Source: Myxococcota bacterium
GTDB lineage: Bacteria; Myxococcota_A; UBA9160; UBA4427
Assembly (NCBI GenBank): GCA_041389495.1
Contig: JAWKRT010000001.1
Location: 2,046,001 to 2,110,000 of the forward strand
DNA: 64,000 nt
Reading direction: 5' to 3'
The position numbers and the translations under genes were made by a program. Positions 51,589 to 60,779 of the stretch are shown here, piece by piece. The stretch's first letter is position 1. Each line of letters opens with the position of its first letter. A model generated the notes under the pieces. It saw only the letters and a program-made list of their open reading frames with translations, ran no database searches and was not told the origin of the DNA.

Positions 51589-54348
51589 ATGGCCGACGCG
51601 ATCGAGATCCGCGGTGCGCGCTCGCACAACCTGCAGGGCGTCGACTGCGACGTCCCGCTCGGCCGCATCACCGCCGTCACGGGCGTGTCGGGCTCGGGCA
51701 AGTCGACGCTCGCCTTCGACACGCTCTACGCCGAGGGGCAGCGTCGCTACGTGACGTCGCTGTCGACCTACGCGCGCCAGTTCCTCGAGCGGCTGCCGCG
51801 CCCCGAGGTCGACTCCGTCTCGAACCTCCCGCCCGCGATCGCGATCGAGCAGCACAACCGCGTCACGAACGCGCGCTCGACCGTCGGCACGGCGACCGAG
51901 ATCCTCGACTTCCTGCGCCTGCTCTTCGCGCGCGCCGGGCGCACGCGCTGCCCCGACTGCGACCGCGACGTCGAGGCCACGACGGTCGCCTCGACGGTCG
52001 AGTCGCTGCTCGCCGCGCGCGACGGCGCGCGCCTCGTGCTGGCGGCGCCGCTCGTCGCGCGGCGCGGCGAGAAGCCCGGCGACCTGCGCGAGCGGCTCGT
52101 GCGCGAAGGCTATGCGCGGCTCGTCGGCGAGGACGGCGCGATCGTCGACGCGACCGAGCTCTCGCTGCGCGCGCTCGGCGAGCTGCGCCGCAGCGCGCTC
52201 GTGCTGATCGATCGGCTCGTCGTGCGCGAGGGCGAGCGCGCGCGGCTCGCCGAGGCCGTCGCGGCGGGCTTCGCGCGCGGCGAGGGCGCGCTCGTCGCGA
52301 TCGACGCCGACGGGGTGCGCGAGCGCATCGTCGAAGGCTTCGCGTGTGCGGGCTGCGGGCGCGCGTTCCGCGCGCCCGAGCCCGCGCTGTTCTCCTTCAA
52401 CCATCCGCTCGGCGCCTGCCCGACCTGCCAGGGCTTCGGCCGCACCGCGGGCCTCGACTGGGAGCGCGTCGTTCCCGACCCCGCGCGTTCGCTCCGCGAC
52501 GACGCGATCGCGCCCTTCGCGACGCCGATGGGGCGCGAGATGAAGCGCGACCTGCTGCGCGCGTGCCGCCGCGCGAAGGTGCCGGTCGACGTCGCGTGGA
52601 GCGCGCTCGACGACGCGCAGCGCGCGTTCGTGCGCGACGGCGACGAGGACGAGGGCGGCGACTGGTACGGCGTGCAGGGCTACTTCGACTGGCTCGACGC
52701 GCGCCGCTACAAGGTGCAGGCGCGCGTGCTGATCGCGCGCTACCGGCGCTTCGACCCGTGTCCGGACTGCGGCGGCGCGCGGCTCTGCCCCGATGCGCTC
52801 GCCGTGCGCGTCGGCGGCGCGACGATCGCCGCGCTCACGCGCCGGACGATCGCCGAGCTGCGCGCGTGGCTCGACGCGCTCGAGCTCGACGCCGCCACCG
52901 CCGAGCGCGTCGCGCGGCTTCGGCCCGAGCTCGTGGCGCGCGTCGCCACCGCGGCCGAGGTCGGGCTCGGCTATCTCGGCGTCGACCGGCAGGTGCGCAC
53001 GCTGTCGGGCGGCGAGGCGCAGCGCATCCAGCTCGCGACGGCGCTCTCGGGCGCGCTGACGAGCACGCTCTACGTGCTCGACGAGCCTTCGATCGGGCTG
53101 CACGCGCGCGACGTCGCGCGCCTGCTCGAGGTGCTCGCCCGCATCCGCGATCACGGCAACACGGTCGTCGTCGTCGAGCACGCGCTCGAGGTCGTGCGCG
53201 CGGCCGACCACGTGCTCGACCTCGGTCCGCGCGCGGGCCGCGCGGGCGGGCGGCTCGTCGCACAGGGGAGCGTCGCCGACGTCGCGGCGAGCGCGGAGTC
53301 GCTGACGGGCCGTGCGCTGCGCGGCGAGCTCCCGCCGCGCGCCCGCCGCCCCGCGCGCGGCTCCGGCCGCGGGCAGCTGCGCATCGTCGGCGCGCGCGCC
53401 CACAACCTCGACGGCCTCGACGTCGACATCCCGCTCGGCCGGCTCGTCGCCGTGACGGGCGTGTCGGGGGCGGGCAAGTCGACGCTCGTGCGGGCGGTGC
53501 TCGTCGGGCAGCTCACGCGCGACCCCGATCGCGGCGCGTGCGAGCGCATCGAGGGGGCCGAGCGCGTGCGCGAGGTGGTCGTCGTCGACCAGACGCCGGC
53601 GGCGCGGAGCCCGCGCTCGAACCCCGCGACCGTCACCAAGGCCTTCGACGGCATCCGGCAGCTCTTCGCGGCGACGCGCGAGGCCAAGCGCCTCGGCGTC
53701 GGCCCCGGCTGGTTCTCCTTCAACGTGAAGGGCGGCCGCTGCGAGACGTGCGAGGGCGCGGGCGAGGTCGTCATCGACATGCAGTTCCTCGACGACGTGC
53801 GCGTGCCGTGCGAGGCGTGCGGCGGCCTCCGCTACCGGCGCGAGGTGCTCGACGTCCGGGTCGGCGGCCGGCACATCGTCGACGTGCTCGCGATGTCGGT
53901 CGACGAGGCGCTCGCCGAGTTCGCATCCCACCGGACGATCGCCGAGCGGCTGGAGCCGCTCGCGCGCGTCGGCCTCGGCTACGTCGCGCTCGGCCAGCCG
54001 CTCTCCACGCTCTCGGGCGGCGAGAACCAGCGGCTGCGGCTCGGGCTCGCGCTGCGCGCCGGAGCGCCGGGGGCGCTCTACGTGCTCGACGAGCCGACGA
54101 CGGGCCTGCACGCCGTCGACGTCGCGCGCCTCGTCGGGTGCCTCGACGAGCTGCTCGACGCCGGGGGCTCGGTGATCGTGGTCGAGCACAACCTCGAGCT
54201 GATCGCGCAGGCCGACCACGTGATCGATATCGGGCCAGAGGGCGGGCCGGGAGGCGGGAAGATCGTGGCCCAGGGGACGCCGGAGGAGGTCGCGCGCGCG
54301 GCCGACCGCTCTCACACGGGAGCCGCCCTCGCGAGGCTGATTTCGTAG
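51589..54348 (+). CDS. UvrA-family excision ATPase (UvrA2-like paralogue)
   Basis: This 919-aa protein has two ABC ATPase modules: TGVSGSGKSTLAFDTL and TLSGGEAQRIQLA in the first, TGVSGAGKSTLV and TLSGGENQRLRLG in the second, plus zinc fingers (CPDC, CAGC...CPTC, CETC...CEAC). GGEN in the second signature and the middle insertion DWYGVQGYFDWLDARRYK resemble UvrA2-like paralogues linked to drug or lesion tolerance. Ordinary UvrA cannot be excluded because no other uvr gene is in the window. It starts 20 bp after moeB. Confidence 0.85.
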   Translation: MADAIEIRGARSHNLQGVDCDVPLGRITAVTGVSGSGKSTLAFDTLYAEGQRRYVTSLSTYARQFLERLPRPEVDSVSNLPPAIAIEQHNRVTNARSTVGTATEILDFLRLLFARAGRTRCPDCDRDVEATTVASTVESLLAARDGARLVLAAPLVARRGEKPGDLRERLVREGYARLVGEDGAIVDATELSLRALGELRRSALVLIDRLVVREGERARLAEAVAAGFARGEGALVAIDADGVRERIVEGFACAGCGRAFRAPEPALFSFNHPLGACPTCQGFGRTAGLDWERVVPDPARSLRDDAIAPFATPMGREMKRDLLRACRRAKVPVDVAWSALDDAQRAFVRDGDEDEGGDWYGVQGYFDWLDARRYKVQARVLIARYRRFDPCPDCGGARLCPDALAVRVGGATIAALTRRTIAELRAWLDALELDAATAERVARLRPELVARVATAAEVGLGYLGVDRQVRTLSGGEAQRIQLATALSGALTSTLYVLDEPSIGLHARDVARLLEVLARIRDHGNTVVVVEHALEVVRAADHVLDLGPRAGRAGGRLVAQGSVADVAASAESLTGRALRGELPPRARRPARGSGRGQLRIVGARAHNLDGLDVDIPLGRLVAVTGVSGAGKSTLVRAVLVGQLTRDPDRGACERIEGAERVREVVVVDQTPAARSPRSNPATVTKAFDGIRQLFAATREAKRLGVGPGWFSFNVKGGRCETCEGAGEVVIDMQFLDDVRVPCEACGGLRYRREVLDVRVGGRHIVDVLAMSVDEALAEFASHRTIAERLEPLARVGLGYVALGQPLSTLSGGENQRLRLGLALRAGAPGALYVLDEPTTGLHAVDVARLVGCLDELLDAGGSVIVVEHNLELIAQADHVIDIGPEGGPGGGKIVAQGTPEEVARAADRSHTGAALARLIS

Positions 54349-54384
54349 CGGTCTCGCGCCTCAACCCGGCTCGTTGCCGCGCCG

Positions 54385-55659
54385 ATGGTCCGGCCCGTGT
54401 CGAACGAGGCGTCGCACTCCGGGAACGACCTCCTCCTGCTCGGGAGCTACGCCGAGCAGATGCCCGACATCGCGGCCCGCTTCCGCGAACGCGGCGCGGT
54501 CGGTGTCGTCGTCGCCGACGCCTCCGCGCTCGAGCGCGTCGAGCGCGGCTACGGCGCGTTCGCGCACCGCAAGGCCACTTCGAAGCTCGCGAAGCTCGTG
54601 CTCGAGGCGTGCTCGCGCGAGCTCGGCCCGCAGGATCTCGTCGCGATGGGCGAGGGCTCGAACGACGAGATCGTCGTGCTGCTGCTCGGCTCGAGCGACC
54701 ACGCGAACCTGCACGCCGAGCGCCTGCCCGCGTTGTGCGAGAAGCTGCGCGAGGCGATCGCGAAGAACGGCGCGCAGGTGACGTACCCCTACATCCGCGA
54801 GCCCCTCGACGTGCCGGTCGGCTACTCGATCGCGCTCTACCACCCGGGCCTGCGCGAGGAGCGCCAGGTGCGCGTCGCCGTCGACCGCGCGCGCGCCGAC
54901 GCGCAGCTCGACCAGCGCGTCGCGGTGCGCGCGCGCGACCGCCGCTTCCTCGACCTGCTGCTCGGCGAGGACGTCACCATCCTCTACGAGCCGATCGTGA
55001 GCGTCGAGACGCGCGAGGTGCTCGGCTACGAGGCGCTCGTGCGCGGGCCGTGGGACAGCGACCTCCACTCCCCGGGCGCGCTCTTCCAGCGCGCCGAGGA
55101 GACGGGCCTGCTGTTCGAGCTCGACTGCCTGTGCCGGCGCGTCGCGCTGCGCTCGGCGCGCGGCCTCGAGCCGGGCCGGAAGCTCTTCCTGAACTGCCTG
55201 CCGACCGCCATCCACGACCCCGCCTTCCGCGGCGACGTGCTGCGCCGCACGCTCGAGGACCTGCGGCTGCGCCCGAGCGACGTCGTGTTCGAGATCTCCG
55301 AGAAGGAGTCGATCGCGAACTTCTCGATCTTCCGCGAGGCGCGCGACTACTACGGCGAGCTCGGCTTCCAGATCGCGCTCGACGACACGGGCGTCGCCTA
55401 CGGGAGCCTCGAGGCGGTGATGGAGCTGTCGCCCAACTTCATCAAGGTGGACATGTCGCTCGTGCGCGGCGTCGACACCGACCCGGCGCGCGAGGAGCTG
55501 CTGCGCGCGCTGCACGCCGTCGCGTCGAAGATCGACGCGGCGATCATCGCCGAGGGCATCGAGACGGCGGACGAGCTCGCCGCGATCGCGCGCCTCGGCA
55601 TCCCGTACGGGCAGGGCTACCTCTTCGGCCGGCCCGCTCCGCTCCGCCGCAACCACTGA
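54385..55659 (+). CDS. EAL-domain c-di-GMP phosphodiesterase-like protein
   Basis: This 424-aa protein has an N-terminal domain with degenerate GGDEF-like features (about 1-190) and a C-terminal EAL domain. EAL motifs are GYEALVRG (E-A-L), FLNCLP, FEISEKES, ALDDTGVAYGSL (both Asp present but Phe replaced by Thr), FIKVDMSLVR and AEGIET. The metal and catalytic residues are kept, so c-di-GMP hydrolysis is plausible. No membrane helix. It lies just downstream of the UvrA gene and convergent with an HPF gene. Confidence 0.87.
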   Translation: MVRPVSNEASHSGNDLLLLGSYAEQMPDIAARFRERGAVGVVVADASALERVERGYGAFAHRKATSKLAKLVLEACSRELGPQDLVAMGEGSNDEIVVLLLGSSDHANLHAERLPALCEKLREAIAKNGAQVTYPYIREPLDVPVGYSIALYHPGLREERQVRVAVDRARADAQLDQRVAVRARDRRFLDLLLGEDVTILYEPIVSVETREVLGYEALVRGPWDSDLHSPGALFQRAEETGLLFELDCLCRRVALRSARGLEPGRKLFLNCLPTAIHDPAFRGDVLRRTLEDLRLRPSDVVFEISEKESIANFSIFREARDYYGELGFQIALDDTGVAYGSLEAVMELSPNFIKVDMSLVRGVDTDPAREELLRALHAVASKIDAAIIAEGIETADELAAIARLGIPYGQGYLFGRPAPLRRNH

Positions 55660-55695
55660 CGCGGCCGCGCGTCCCGCGCGCGCCGGCGCCGCCCC

Positions 55696-56046
55696 TCAGG
55701 ACGGCTCGACGCGCCGCCGCGTGTCCGCGCTCCGCGCCGCGCGGCGCTGCGTGAAGATGCGCTTGTCGTGGACCTTGCGGAGCTCGCGCTCGAGCTTGTC
55801 GATCGCGGCGTCGCCGGCCGCGCGCGCGTCGCGCGCGGCGGCGTGCGACGCGAGGTCGATGCCGCGTCCGCGCACGAGCGCGTGTGCCGTCACGTCGAGT
55901 GCGTCGACGGCGAGCGTGAGCTCGCAGTGCGTGGCCTCGTGAAACGTCTCGGCGAGGTGGCGGAGACGGGCTTCGAGCAGCTCCTCGACCTTCGCGTCGT
56001 GCTCGATGTCCTTGAAGCGGATCGTGAGCGTCGGAACCTGGGTCAT
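55696..56046 (-). CDS. ribosome hibernation factor HPF/RaiA family protein
   Basis: This 116-aa protein fits HPF: LTIRFKDIEHDAKVEELLEARLRHLAETF (shortened pattern), strands HCELTLAVDALDVTAHALV and a helix AAIDKLERELRKVHDKR with a basic tail. GGAGG lies just before the ATG. HPF proteins bind the ribosomal A/P sites in stationary phase. The C-terminal dimerisation domain of long HPF is absent, so this is a short form. It is the third HPF-like protein in the window. Confidence 0.8.
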   Translation of the reverse strand: MTQVPTLTIRFKDIEHDAKVEELLEARLRHLAETFHEATHCELTLAVDALDVTAHALVRGRGIDLASHAAARDARAAGDAAIDKLERELRKVHDKRIFTQRRAARSADTRRRVEPS

Positions 56047-56299
56047 GCGTCCTCCGCGGACGCGGCCCCGTGCGGGATCCGACGCGGGCCGACCGTGTGC
56101 GCGGCCGCGTCCTTCGTGGTGCACCGCCGGCGGCCCGCGGTGCGGTGGGTCGAAGGGAGACGAAGAGCCGAACGTTCGAAGCGCATCGTCGACGGCAGTC
56201 TATCGGTGCGTCCGCGTGTCGTCGACGTGCGCGCCGTCGCGCTGCAGTGTGCCGACTCGTCGCACGTCGCGTGCCTTCGACGCGCGCAGTGCGCGCGCG
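56047..56299. other. intergenic region upstream of HPF gene and selC
   Basis: About 250 bp between the HPF start and the 3' end of selC. It is GC-rich like the rest and shows no gene. It must hold the HPF promoter; no clear hairpin was found. Confidence 0.4.
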
Positions 56300-56398
56300 T
56301 GGCGGAAGCGGACGGGAATCGAACCCGCCGAGGGCGCGTCGCCGCGTCCTCCACCGGATTTGAAGTCCGGGGCCGGCACCAGCACGACGAACGCTTCC
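56300..56398 (-). tRNA. selC: selenocysteine tRNA (anticodon TCA)
   Basis: This 99-nt tRNA has the marks of tRNA-Sec: a long acceptor stem beginning GGAAGCG, anticodon stem CCGGA/TCCGG with loop CTTCAAA (anticodon TCA), a very long variable arm and the end CGCTTCCGCCA, close to E. coli selC. The eighth acceptor pair appears mismatched. It implies UGA decoding as selenocysteine. Confidence 0.9.
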
Positions 56399-56514
56399 GC
56401 GCGCGCGGCGCGGGACGCCGCGCGCGCATCGTCCCGCATGCAGAGCCTCGGCTCAAGCCTTCCCCGATGCGGCGCGCGGCGCGCCCGTCTTCGCGCGAGC
56501 GCTAGGCTCGTCGC

Positions 56515-57771
56515 ATGCCGCACCGCTGCGCCGCCGCGCTCGTGGTCGCGACGTGGGCCGCGCTGTGCGTCGCGCGGGAGGCGCCGGCCGCGCCGCCGCT
56601 CGTGTGGGACGTGCCGACCGGGTCGACGCTCCCCCTCGCCACGCTGCGCGACGAGCGCGCCGGCAGCGATGCGCTCTTCATCGCCCACAAGGCCGGTGGC
56701 CTCGCCGTGTGGTCGCTCGCGGTCTCCCCGCCCGTCGAGGTCGCGCGGCTCGCCGCGTCCGCGTTCGGCGGCCTCCACGTCGTGCACCTCGCGCAGCGCG
56801 GCGACCGGCTCTTCGTCGCGCTCGGCGACCCGTTCGCGCTCGCCGGCTCGCGCGCGGGCCTCGCGGTCGTCGACGTCGCCGACCCCGCCGCGCCGGCGCA
56901 CCTCGACCAGTGGACGTCGAGCGGCGTCGTCTGCGGCGCGTCGGACGTCGAGGTGTCGGACGCCGCGATCTATCTCGGCGCGATGGGCCTCGGCGTCGTC
57001 GTCCTGACGTTCGACGGCGTCGCGCTCCGCGAGGAGACGACCGTCGTTCCGGGGGGAGGCACGCCGTCGTGCGGCTTCCTCGCGCCGAACGTGCGCGGGC
57101 TGTTCCTCGCGGGCGACCGCCTCTACGTCGGCAACGACGGTGGCGGCCTCGTCGTCCTCGACGCGAGCGCACCGACCGCGCCGGTGGAGATCGGCGCGTA
57201 CGCGAACCCCGCTCTCGGCGGCAAGCCGCAGGCCTACAACCACGTCGTCGTCGACGGCGCGCTCGCCTACGCGGCGGTCGACTACTGCGGGCTCGAGATC
57301 CTCGACGTCGCCGATCCCGCGGCGATCGCCCCGATCGGATGGTGGAACCCGTGGGGCTGCGAGACGCCGGCCAACGTCTGGTTCGACAGCCCCGGGCACG
57401 CGAACGAGATCGCGCTCGACGCCGCGCGGCGGCGCGTCGTGCTCTCGGCCGGCGACAGCGAGGTGCTCGTCGTCGACGTCTCCGATCCCGCGAACCCCGC
57501 GCTCGTCGACGCCGTGGGCGCGCCCGGCAACGGTCGGGGCGTGTGGGGCGTCGAGCTCGAGGGCGACGTCGCGGTCGCGACCTACATCGTCGCCGCGATC
57601 CCGTTCCAGGGAGGCGTCAACGCGGTGCGCGCGTTCGACCTGCCCGAGCCCGCGGCCGCGCGCGGTGCGGTCGCCGCGATCGGAGCGCTCGCGTGGGTCG
57701 CGCGCGCGCGTCGCCGCGTGCGATCGGCGCGCGCGCGCGTGCGCGTTCGCGGTAGTCTCCCGTCCCGGTGA
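56515..57771 (+). CDS. secreted LVIVD-like beta-propeller protein with PEP-CTERM-like tail
   Basis: This 418-aa protein has a signal peptide (CAAALVVATWAALCVA) and repeated LVIVD-type blades (GLAVVDVADPAAPAHL, GLVVLDASAPTAPVEI, GLEILDVADPAAIAPI, VLVVDVSDPANPALV). The end has the PEP-CTERM pattern: LPEP at 376-379, a hydrophobic helix (AVAAIGALAWVA) and an Arg cluster, here extended by a basic tail of about 20 residues. The exosortase at 225-1262 could process it, placing it on the surface. It overlaps the MerR-TPR gene by four bases. Confidence 0.8.
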   Translation: MPHRCAAALVVATWAALCVAREAPAAPPLVWDVPTGSTLPLATLRDERAGSDALFIAHKAGGLAVWSLAVSPPVEVARLAASAFGGLHVVHLAQRGDRLFVALGDPFALAGSRAGLAVVDVADPAAPAHLDQWTSSGVVCGASDVEVSDAAIYLGAMGLGVVVLTFDGVALREETTVVPGGGTPSCGFLAPNVRGLFLAGDRLYVGNDGGGLVVLDASAPTAPVEIGAYANPALGGKPQAYNHVVVDGALAYAAVDYCGLEILDVADPAAIAPIGWWNPWGCETPANVWFDSPGHANEIALDAARRRVVLSAGDSEVLVVDVSDPANPALVDAVGAPGNGRGVWGVELEGDVAVATYIVAAIPFQGGVNAVRAFDLPEPAAARGAVAAIGALAWVARARRRVRSARARVRVRGSLPSR

Positions 57772-58685
57772 GCGCCTACTCCCTTCGCGACGCTGCGCGC
57801 ATCCTCAAGGTGAAGCCTTCGCGGCTCCGCTACTGGAAGCGCACGCGGCTCGTGCGCTCGCGCGACGGTGACGCCGACGCGAGCGGCTTCGACTTCCAGG
57901 ATCTCGTGAGCGTGAAGGCGGTGCTCGCGCTGCTCGAGCACGGCGTTCCGCTGCAGCGCATCCGCCAGAGCATCGACATCCTGCGCGAGCACGTTCCCGA
58001 GCTCGACGAGCCGCTGTCCGCGCTGCGCGTGTGGGGGCAGGCGCCGCGGCGCGTGGTGGTGCGTCACGACGGGCGGCTGCTCGAGCCCGACGGCCAGCTC
58101 GTGCTCGAGTTCGCGGGCGAGCCCGCGGAGGGCGACGCCGAGAGCGGCGTCGCGCCGTTCCCGCGCGAGGCGTCCGCGGCGCGTCCCGCGCTCCACGACG
58201 CGGGGGTCGAGTCGCCCGCGTCGCTCGGGCCGCTCGACTGGTTCGAGGTGGGCTGCGGGCTCGACGCGGAGCCGAAGACGTACGACAAGGCGATCGCCGC
58301 CTATCGCAACGCCATCGCGCTCGACCCCGAGTTCGCCGATGCGCACTGCAACCTCGGCGCGGCGCTCTACAACAAGGGCGAGCGCAAGGAGGCGCGTCGC
58401 TGCTTCGAGCGCTGCCTCGAGCTGCGCCCCGAGCACGTCGAGGGCCACTTCAACCTCGCGAACCTGCTCGAGGAGGAGGACGACTCGGCGCGCGCCCTCC
58501 AGCACTACCTGCGCGCGCTCGAGCGCGATCCGTTCTACGCCGATCTCCACATCAACCTGGCGCTGCTGTACGAGAAGCTCGGCCGCGCGGCGAAGGGCCT
58601 CGAGCACTGGCGGCGCTATCTGCAGGTCGAGCCCGACGGCGCGCTCTCCGAGATCGCGCGGCAGCGTCTGCGGGAGGGGCGGTGA
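57768..58685 (+). CDS. MerR-like HTH protein with TPR domain
   Basis: This 305-aa protein has an N-terminal MerR-type HTH (SLRDAARILKVKPSRLRYWKR; ALLEHGVPLQRIRQSIDIL) and a C-terminal TPR domain (about 165-290) with four repeats of the AYRNAIALDPEFADAHCNLG type. MerR proteins with TPR act as transcription factors that bind protein partners. The GTG start overlaps the PEP-CTERM gene stop, so it may control or accompany that protein. The link region (100-150) is Ala/Pro-rich. Confidence 0.8.
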   Translation: MSAYSLRDAARILKVKPSRLRYWKRTRLVRSRDGDADASGFDFQDLVSVKAVLALLEHGVPLQRIRQSIDILREHVPELDEPLSALRVWGQAPRRVVVRHDGRLLEPDGQLVLEFAGEPAEGDAESGVAPFPREASAARPALHDAGVESPASLGPLDWFEVGCGLDAEPKTYDKAIAAYRNAIALDPEFADAHCNLGAALYNKGERKEARRCFERCLELRPEHVEGHFNLANLLEEEDDSARALQHYLRALERDPFYADLHINLALLYEKLGRAAKGLEHWRRYLQVEPDGALSEIARQRLREGR

Positions 58686-58712
58686 CCCGCCCCGTCCCAG
58701 GAGGAATCCATC

Positions 58713-59231
58713 GTGGCACGAGTGATGTCCCTCGCGGCGGCGTTCGCCGTCGCCTTCGCGTTCGCGCGCGCTGCGCAGGCCGGCCCGGCCGACCCGGTGC
58801 CGCTGCTGAACGGCACGACGCGCGCGACGCACGTCTTCACCGGCTCCGGCGTCCGGATCGACGCCAACACGGGTCTCGTGGTCCTGTGCACGTCGCTCGA
58901 GAAGTCGAAGGACGTCATGATGGCCGTCGAGGTCTACCAGTGGGACGCGACGGTGCTCAACGACGTCGCCACGGGTATCGGAGTGTCTCTCATGACGGCG
59001 CCGGGCAGGACGATCACGTGGGAGGTGAAGAACGACGGCGGCGGCATCGCCTACACCTTCGGCGACGTGTCGATCCCGAGCGTCGGAAACGTCTTCCAGG
59101 GGAGCTTCCGGGTGCTCTCGACGTCGACGAAGATCACCTGCTCGGCGGCGAACATCGACCGCACGAACAGCCCGCCGAACTTCGTCTGGCCGCTCAACCT
59201 GATCGCGAAGACCAAGCAGAAGGGCGTCTAG
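58713..59231 (+). CDS. secreted protein of unknown function
   Basis: This 172-aa protein starts with GTG behind AGGAGGA and has a signal peptide (AAAFAVAFAFARAAQA, cut before GPAD). The mature part is Thr/Val-rich beta structure (ATHVFTGSGVRIDANTGLVV) with two Cys residues (VVLCTSLE, KITCSAAN) that could bond. No PEP-CTERM tail. It lies after the MerR-TPR gene and ahead of the convergent gcvPB gene. I do not recognise the family. Confidence 0.7.
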   Translation: MARVMSLAAAFAVAFAFARAAQAGPADPVPLLNGTTRATHVFTGSGVRIDANTGLVVLCTSLEKSKDVMMAVEVYQWDATVLNDVATGIGVSLMTAPGRTITWEVKNDGGGIAYTFGDVSIPSVGNVFQGSFRVLSTSTKITCSAANIDRTNSPPNFVWPLNLIAKTKQKGV

Positions 59232-59246
59232 ACGCGCGACGCGTCG

Positions 59247-60779
59247 TTAGGCGGGGCGCTGCCAGCGCAGGACGGGGTGGCGGGCCGCGCGCGTCTCGTC
59301 GAGGCGCGCGTGGCGGGCGCGCACGGGCGCGGACTTCACGAGCTCCGGCTCCTCGCGGGCCTCGCGCTCGATCGCGCGCAGCGTCGCGACGAAGCGGTCG
59401 AGCCCCTCGAGGCTCTCGCTCTCCGTCGGCTCGATCATCAGCGCGCCGTGCACGATGAGCGGGAAGTAGGTCGTCGGCGGGTGGTAGCCGTAGTCGATCA
59501 GTCGCTTCGCGACGTCGAGCGTCGTGACGCCCGTGTCCTCGAGCCTGCGGTCCGACAGCACGCACTCGTGCATCACCGGCTCGTCGTACGGGACGTGGTA
59601 GACGTCGCGCAGCCGCGCGAGCACGTAGTTGGCGTTGAGCACGGCCATCTCGGCGCAGCGCCGCAGGCCGTCGGGCCCGAGGCTGCGCAGGTACGTGTAG
59701 GCCCGCACGAACATGCCGACGTTGCCGAAGTAGCCGTGCAGCTTGCCGATCGAGCGCGGCAGGTCCCAGTCGAGCCGGAACCGCTCGCCCTCGGCTCCCT
59801 CGTCGCGCGCGACGACGGGCACGGGCAGGTAGGGCGCGAGCACGTTCTTCACGCCGACCGGGCCCGCGCCCGGGCCGCCCCCGCCGTGCGGCGTCGAGAA
59901 CGTCTTGTGCAGGTTGAAGTGCATCACGTCGATGCCGAGGTCGCCCGGGCGCGCGATGCCGAGCGTGGCGTTCAGGTTCGCGCCGTCGCCGTACACGAGC
60001 CCGCCGCCCGCGTGCACGATCTCGCAGATGCGCGCGATGTGCTTCTCGAAGAGCCCGAGCGTGTTCGGGTTCGTGATCATGATCGCGGCGACGTCGTCGC
60101 TCATCGCGGCCGCGACCGCGTCGGGGTGCAGGATGCCGTCGGGGCCGGACGGGATCTCGACGCACTCGTAGGAGTTGAGCGCGGCGCTCGCGGGGTTCGT
60201 GCCGTGCGCGGTGTCCGGGATCAGGACCTTCGTGCGCCGTTCGCCGCGCTTCTCGTGATAGGCGCGGATCATCATGATGCCGGCGAGCTCGCCCTGCGCG
60301 CCGGCGGCCGGCTGCAGGCTCACGCGGTCCATTCCGCTCACCTCGGCGAGGTGGCGCTCGAGGCGCCAGGCGAGCTCGAGGAAGCCCTGCGACAGCGCCT
60401 CGGGCTGGAGCGGGTGCGCGTGCGCGAAGCCCGGCAGCCGCGCCATGCGCTCGTTGATCTTCGGGTTGTACTTCATCGTGCACGACCCGAGCGGGTAGAG
60501 CCCGAAGTCGACGGCCGCGTTCCAGGTCGACATGCGCGTGAAGTGGCGGACGACGTCGACCTCCGACATCTCGGGCAGGTCGAGCACGTCGTCGCGCACG
60601 GCCTCCGCGCCGAGCACGGTGGCCGCGTCGACGGCCGGCACGTCGAGCGGCGGCAGCTGCACGCCGCGTCGGCCCTCGCGCGAGAGCTCGAACGAGAGCG
60701 GCTCCTCGTAGGTCGTGCCGCCGGCGACGTTGTCGAACGAGGGCAGGGCGGGAGCGGGCGACTGCGGCGCGGGGCTCAT
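59247..60779 (-). CDS. gcvPB: glycine dehydrogenase (decarboxylating) subunit 2
   Basis: This 510-aa protein is the P2 subunit of the two-part glycine cleavage P-protein. PLP is bound by Lys in HFNLHKTFSTPHGGGGPG; YPLGSCTMKYNPK and DTAHGTNPASA are family landmarks. With subunit 1 it decarboxylates glycine and passes the aminomethyl group to lipoylated GcvH. Its ATG overlaps the gcvPA stop. It is the last gene of the operon. Split P-proteins are usual in deltaproteobacteria and many others. Confidence 0.95.
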   Translation of the reverse strand: MSPAPQSPAPALPSFDNVAGGTTYEEPLSFELSREGRRGVQLPPLDVPAVDAATVLGAEAVRDDVLDLPEMSEVDVVRHFTRMSTWNAAVDFGLYPLGSCTMKYNPKINERMARLPGFAHAHPLQPEALSQGFLELAWRLERHLAEVSGMDRVSLQPAAGAQGELAGIMMIRAYHEKRGERRTKVLIPDTAHGTNPASAALNSYECVEIPSGPDGILHPDAVAAAMSDDVAAIMITNPNTLGLFEKHIARICEIVHAGGGLVYGDGANLNATLGIARPGDLGIDVMHFNLHKTFSTPHGGGGPGAGPVGVKNVLAPYLPVPVVARDEGAEGERFRLDWDLPRSIGKLHGYFGNVGMFVRAYTYLRSLGPDGLRRCAEMAVLNANYVLARLRDVYHVPYDEPVMHECVLSDRRLEDTGVTTLDVAKRLIDYGYHPPTTYFPLIVHGALMIEPTESESLEGLDRFVATLRAIEREAREEPELVKSAPVRARHARLDETRAARHPVLRWQRPA

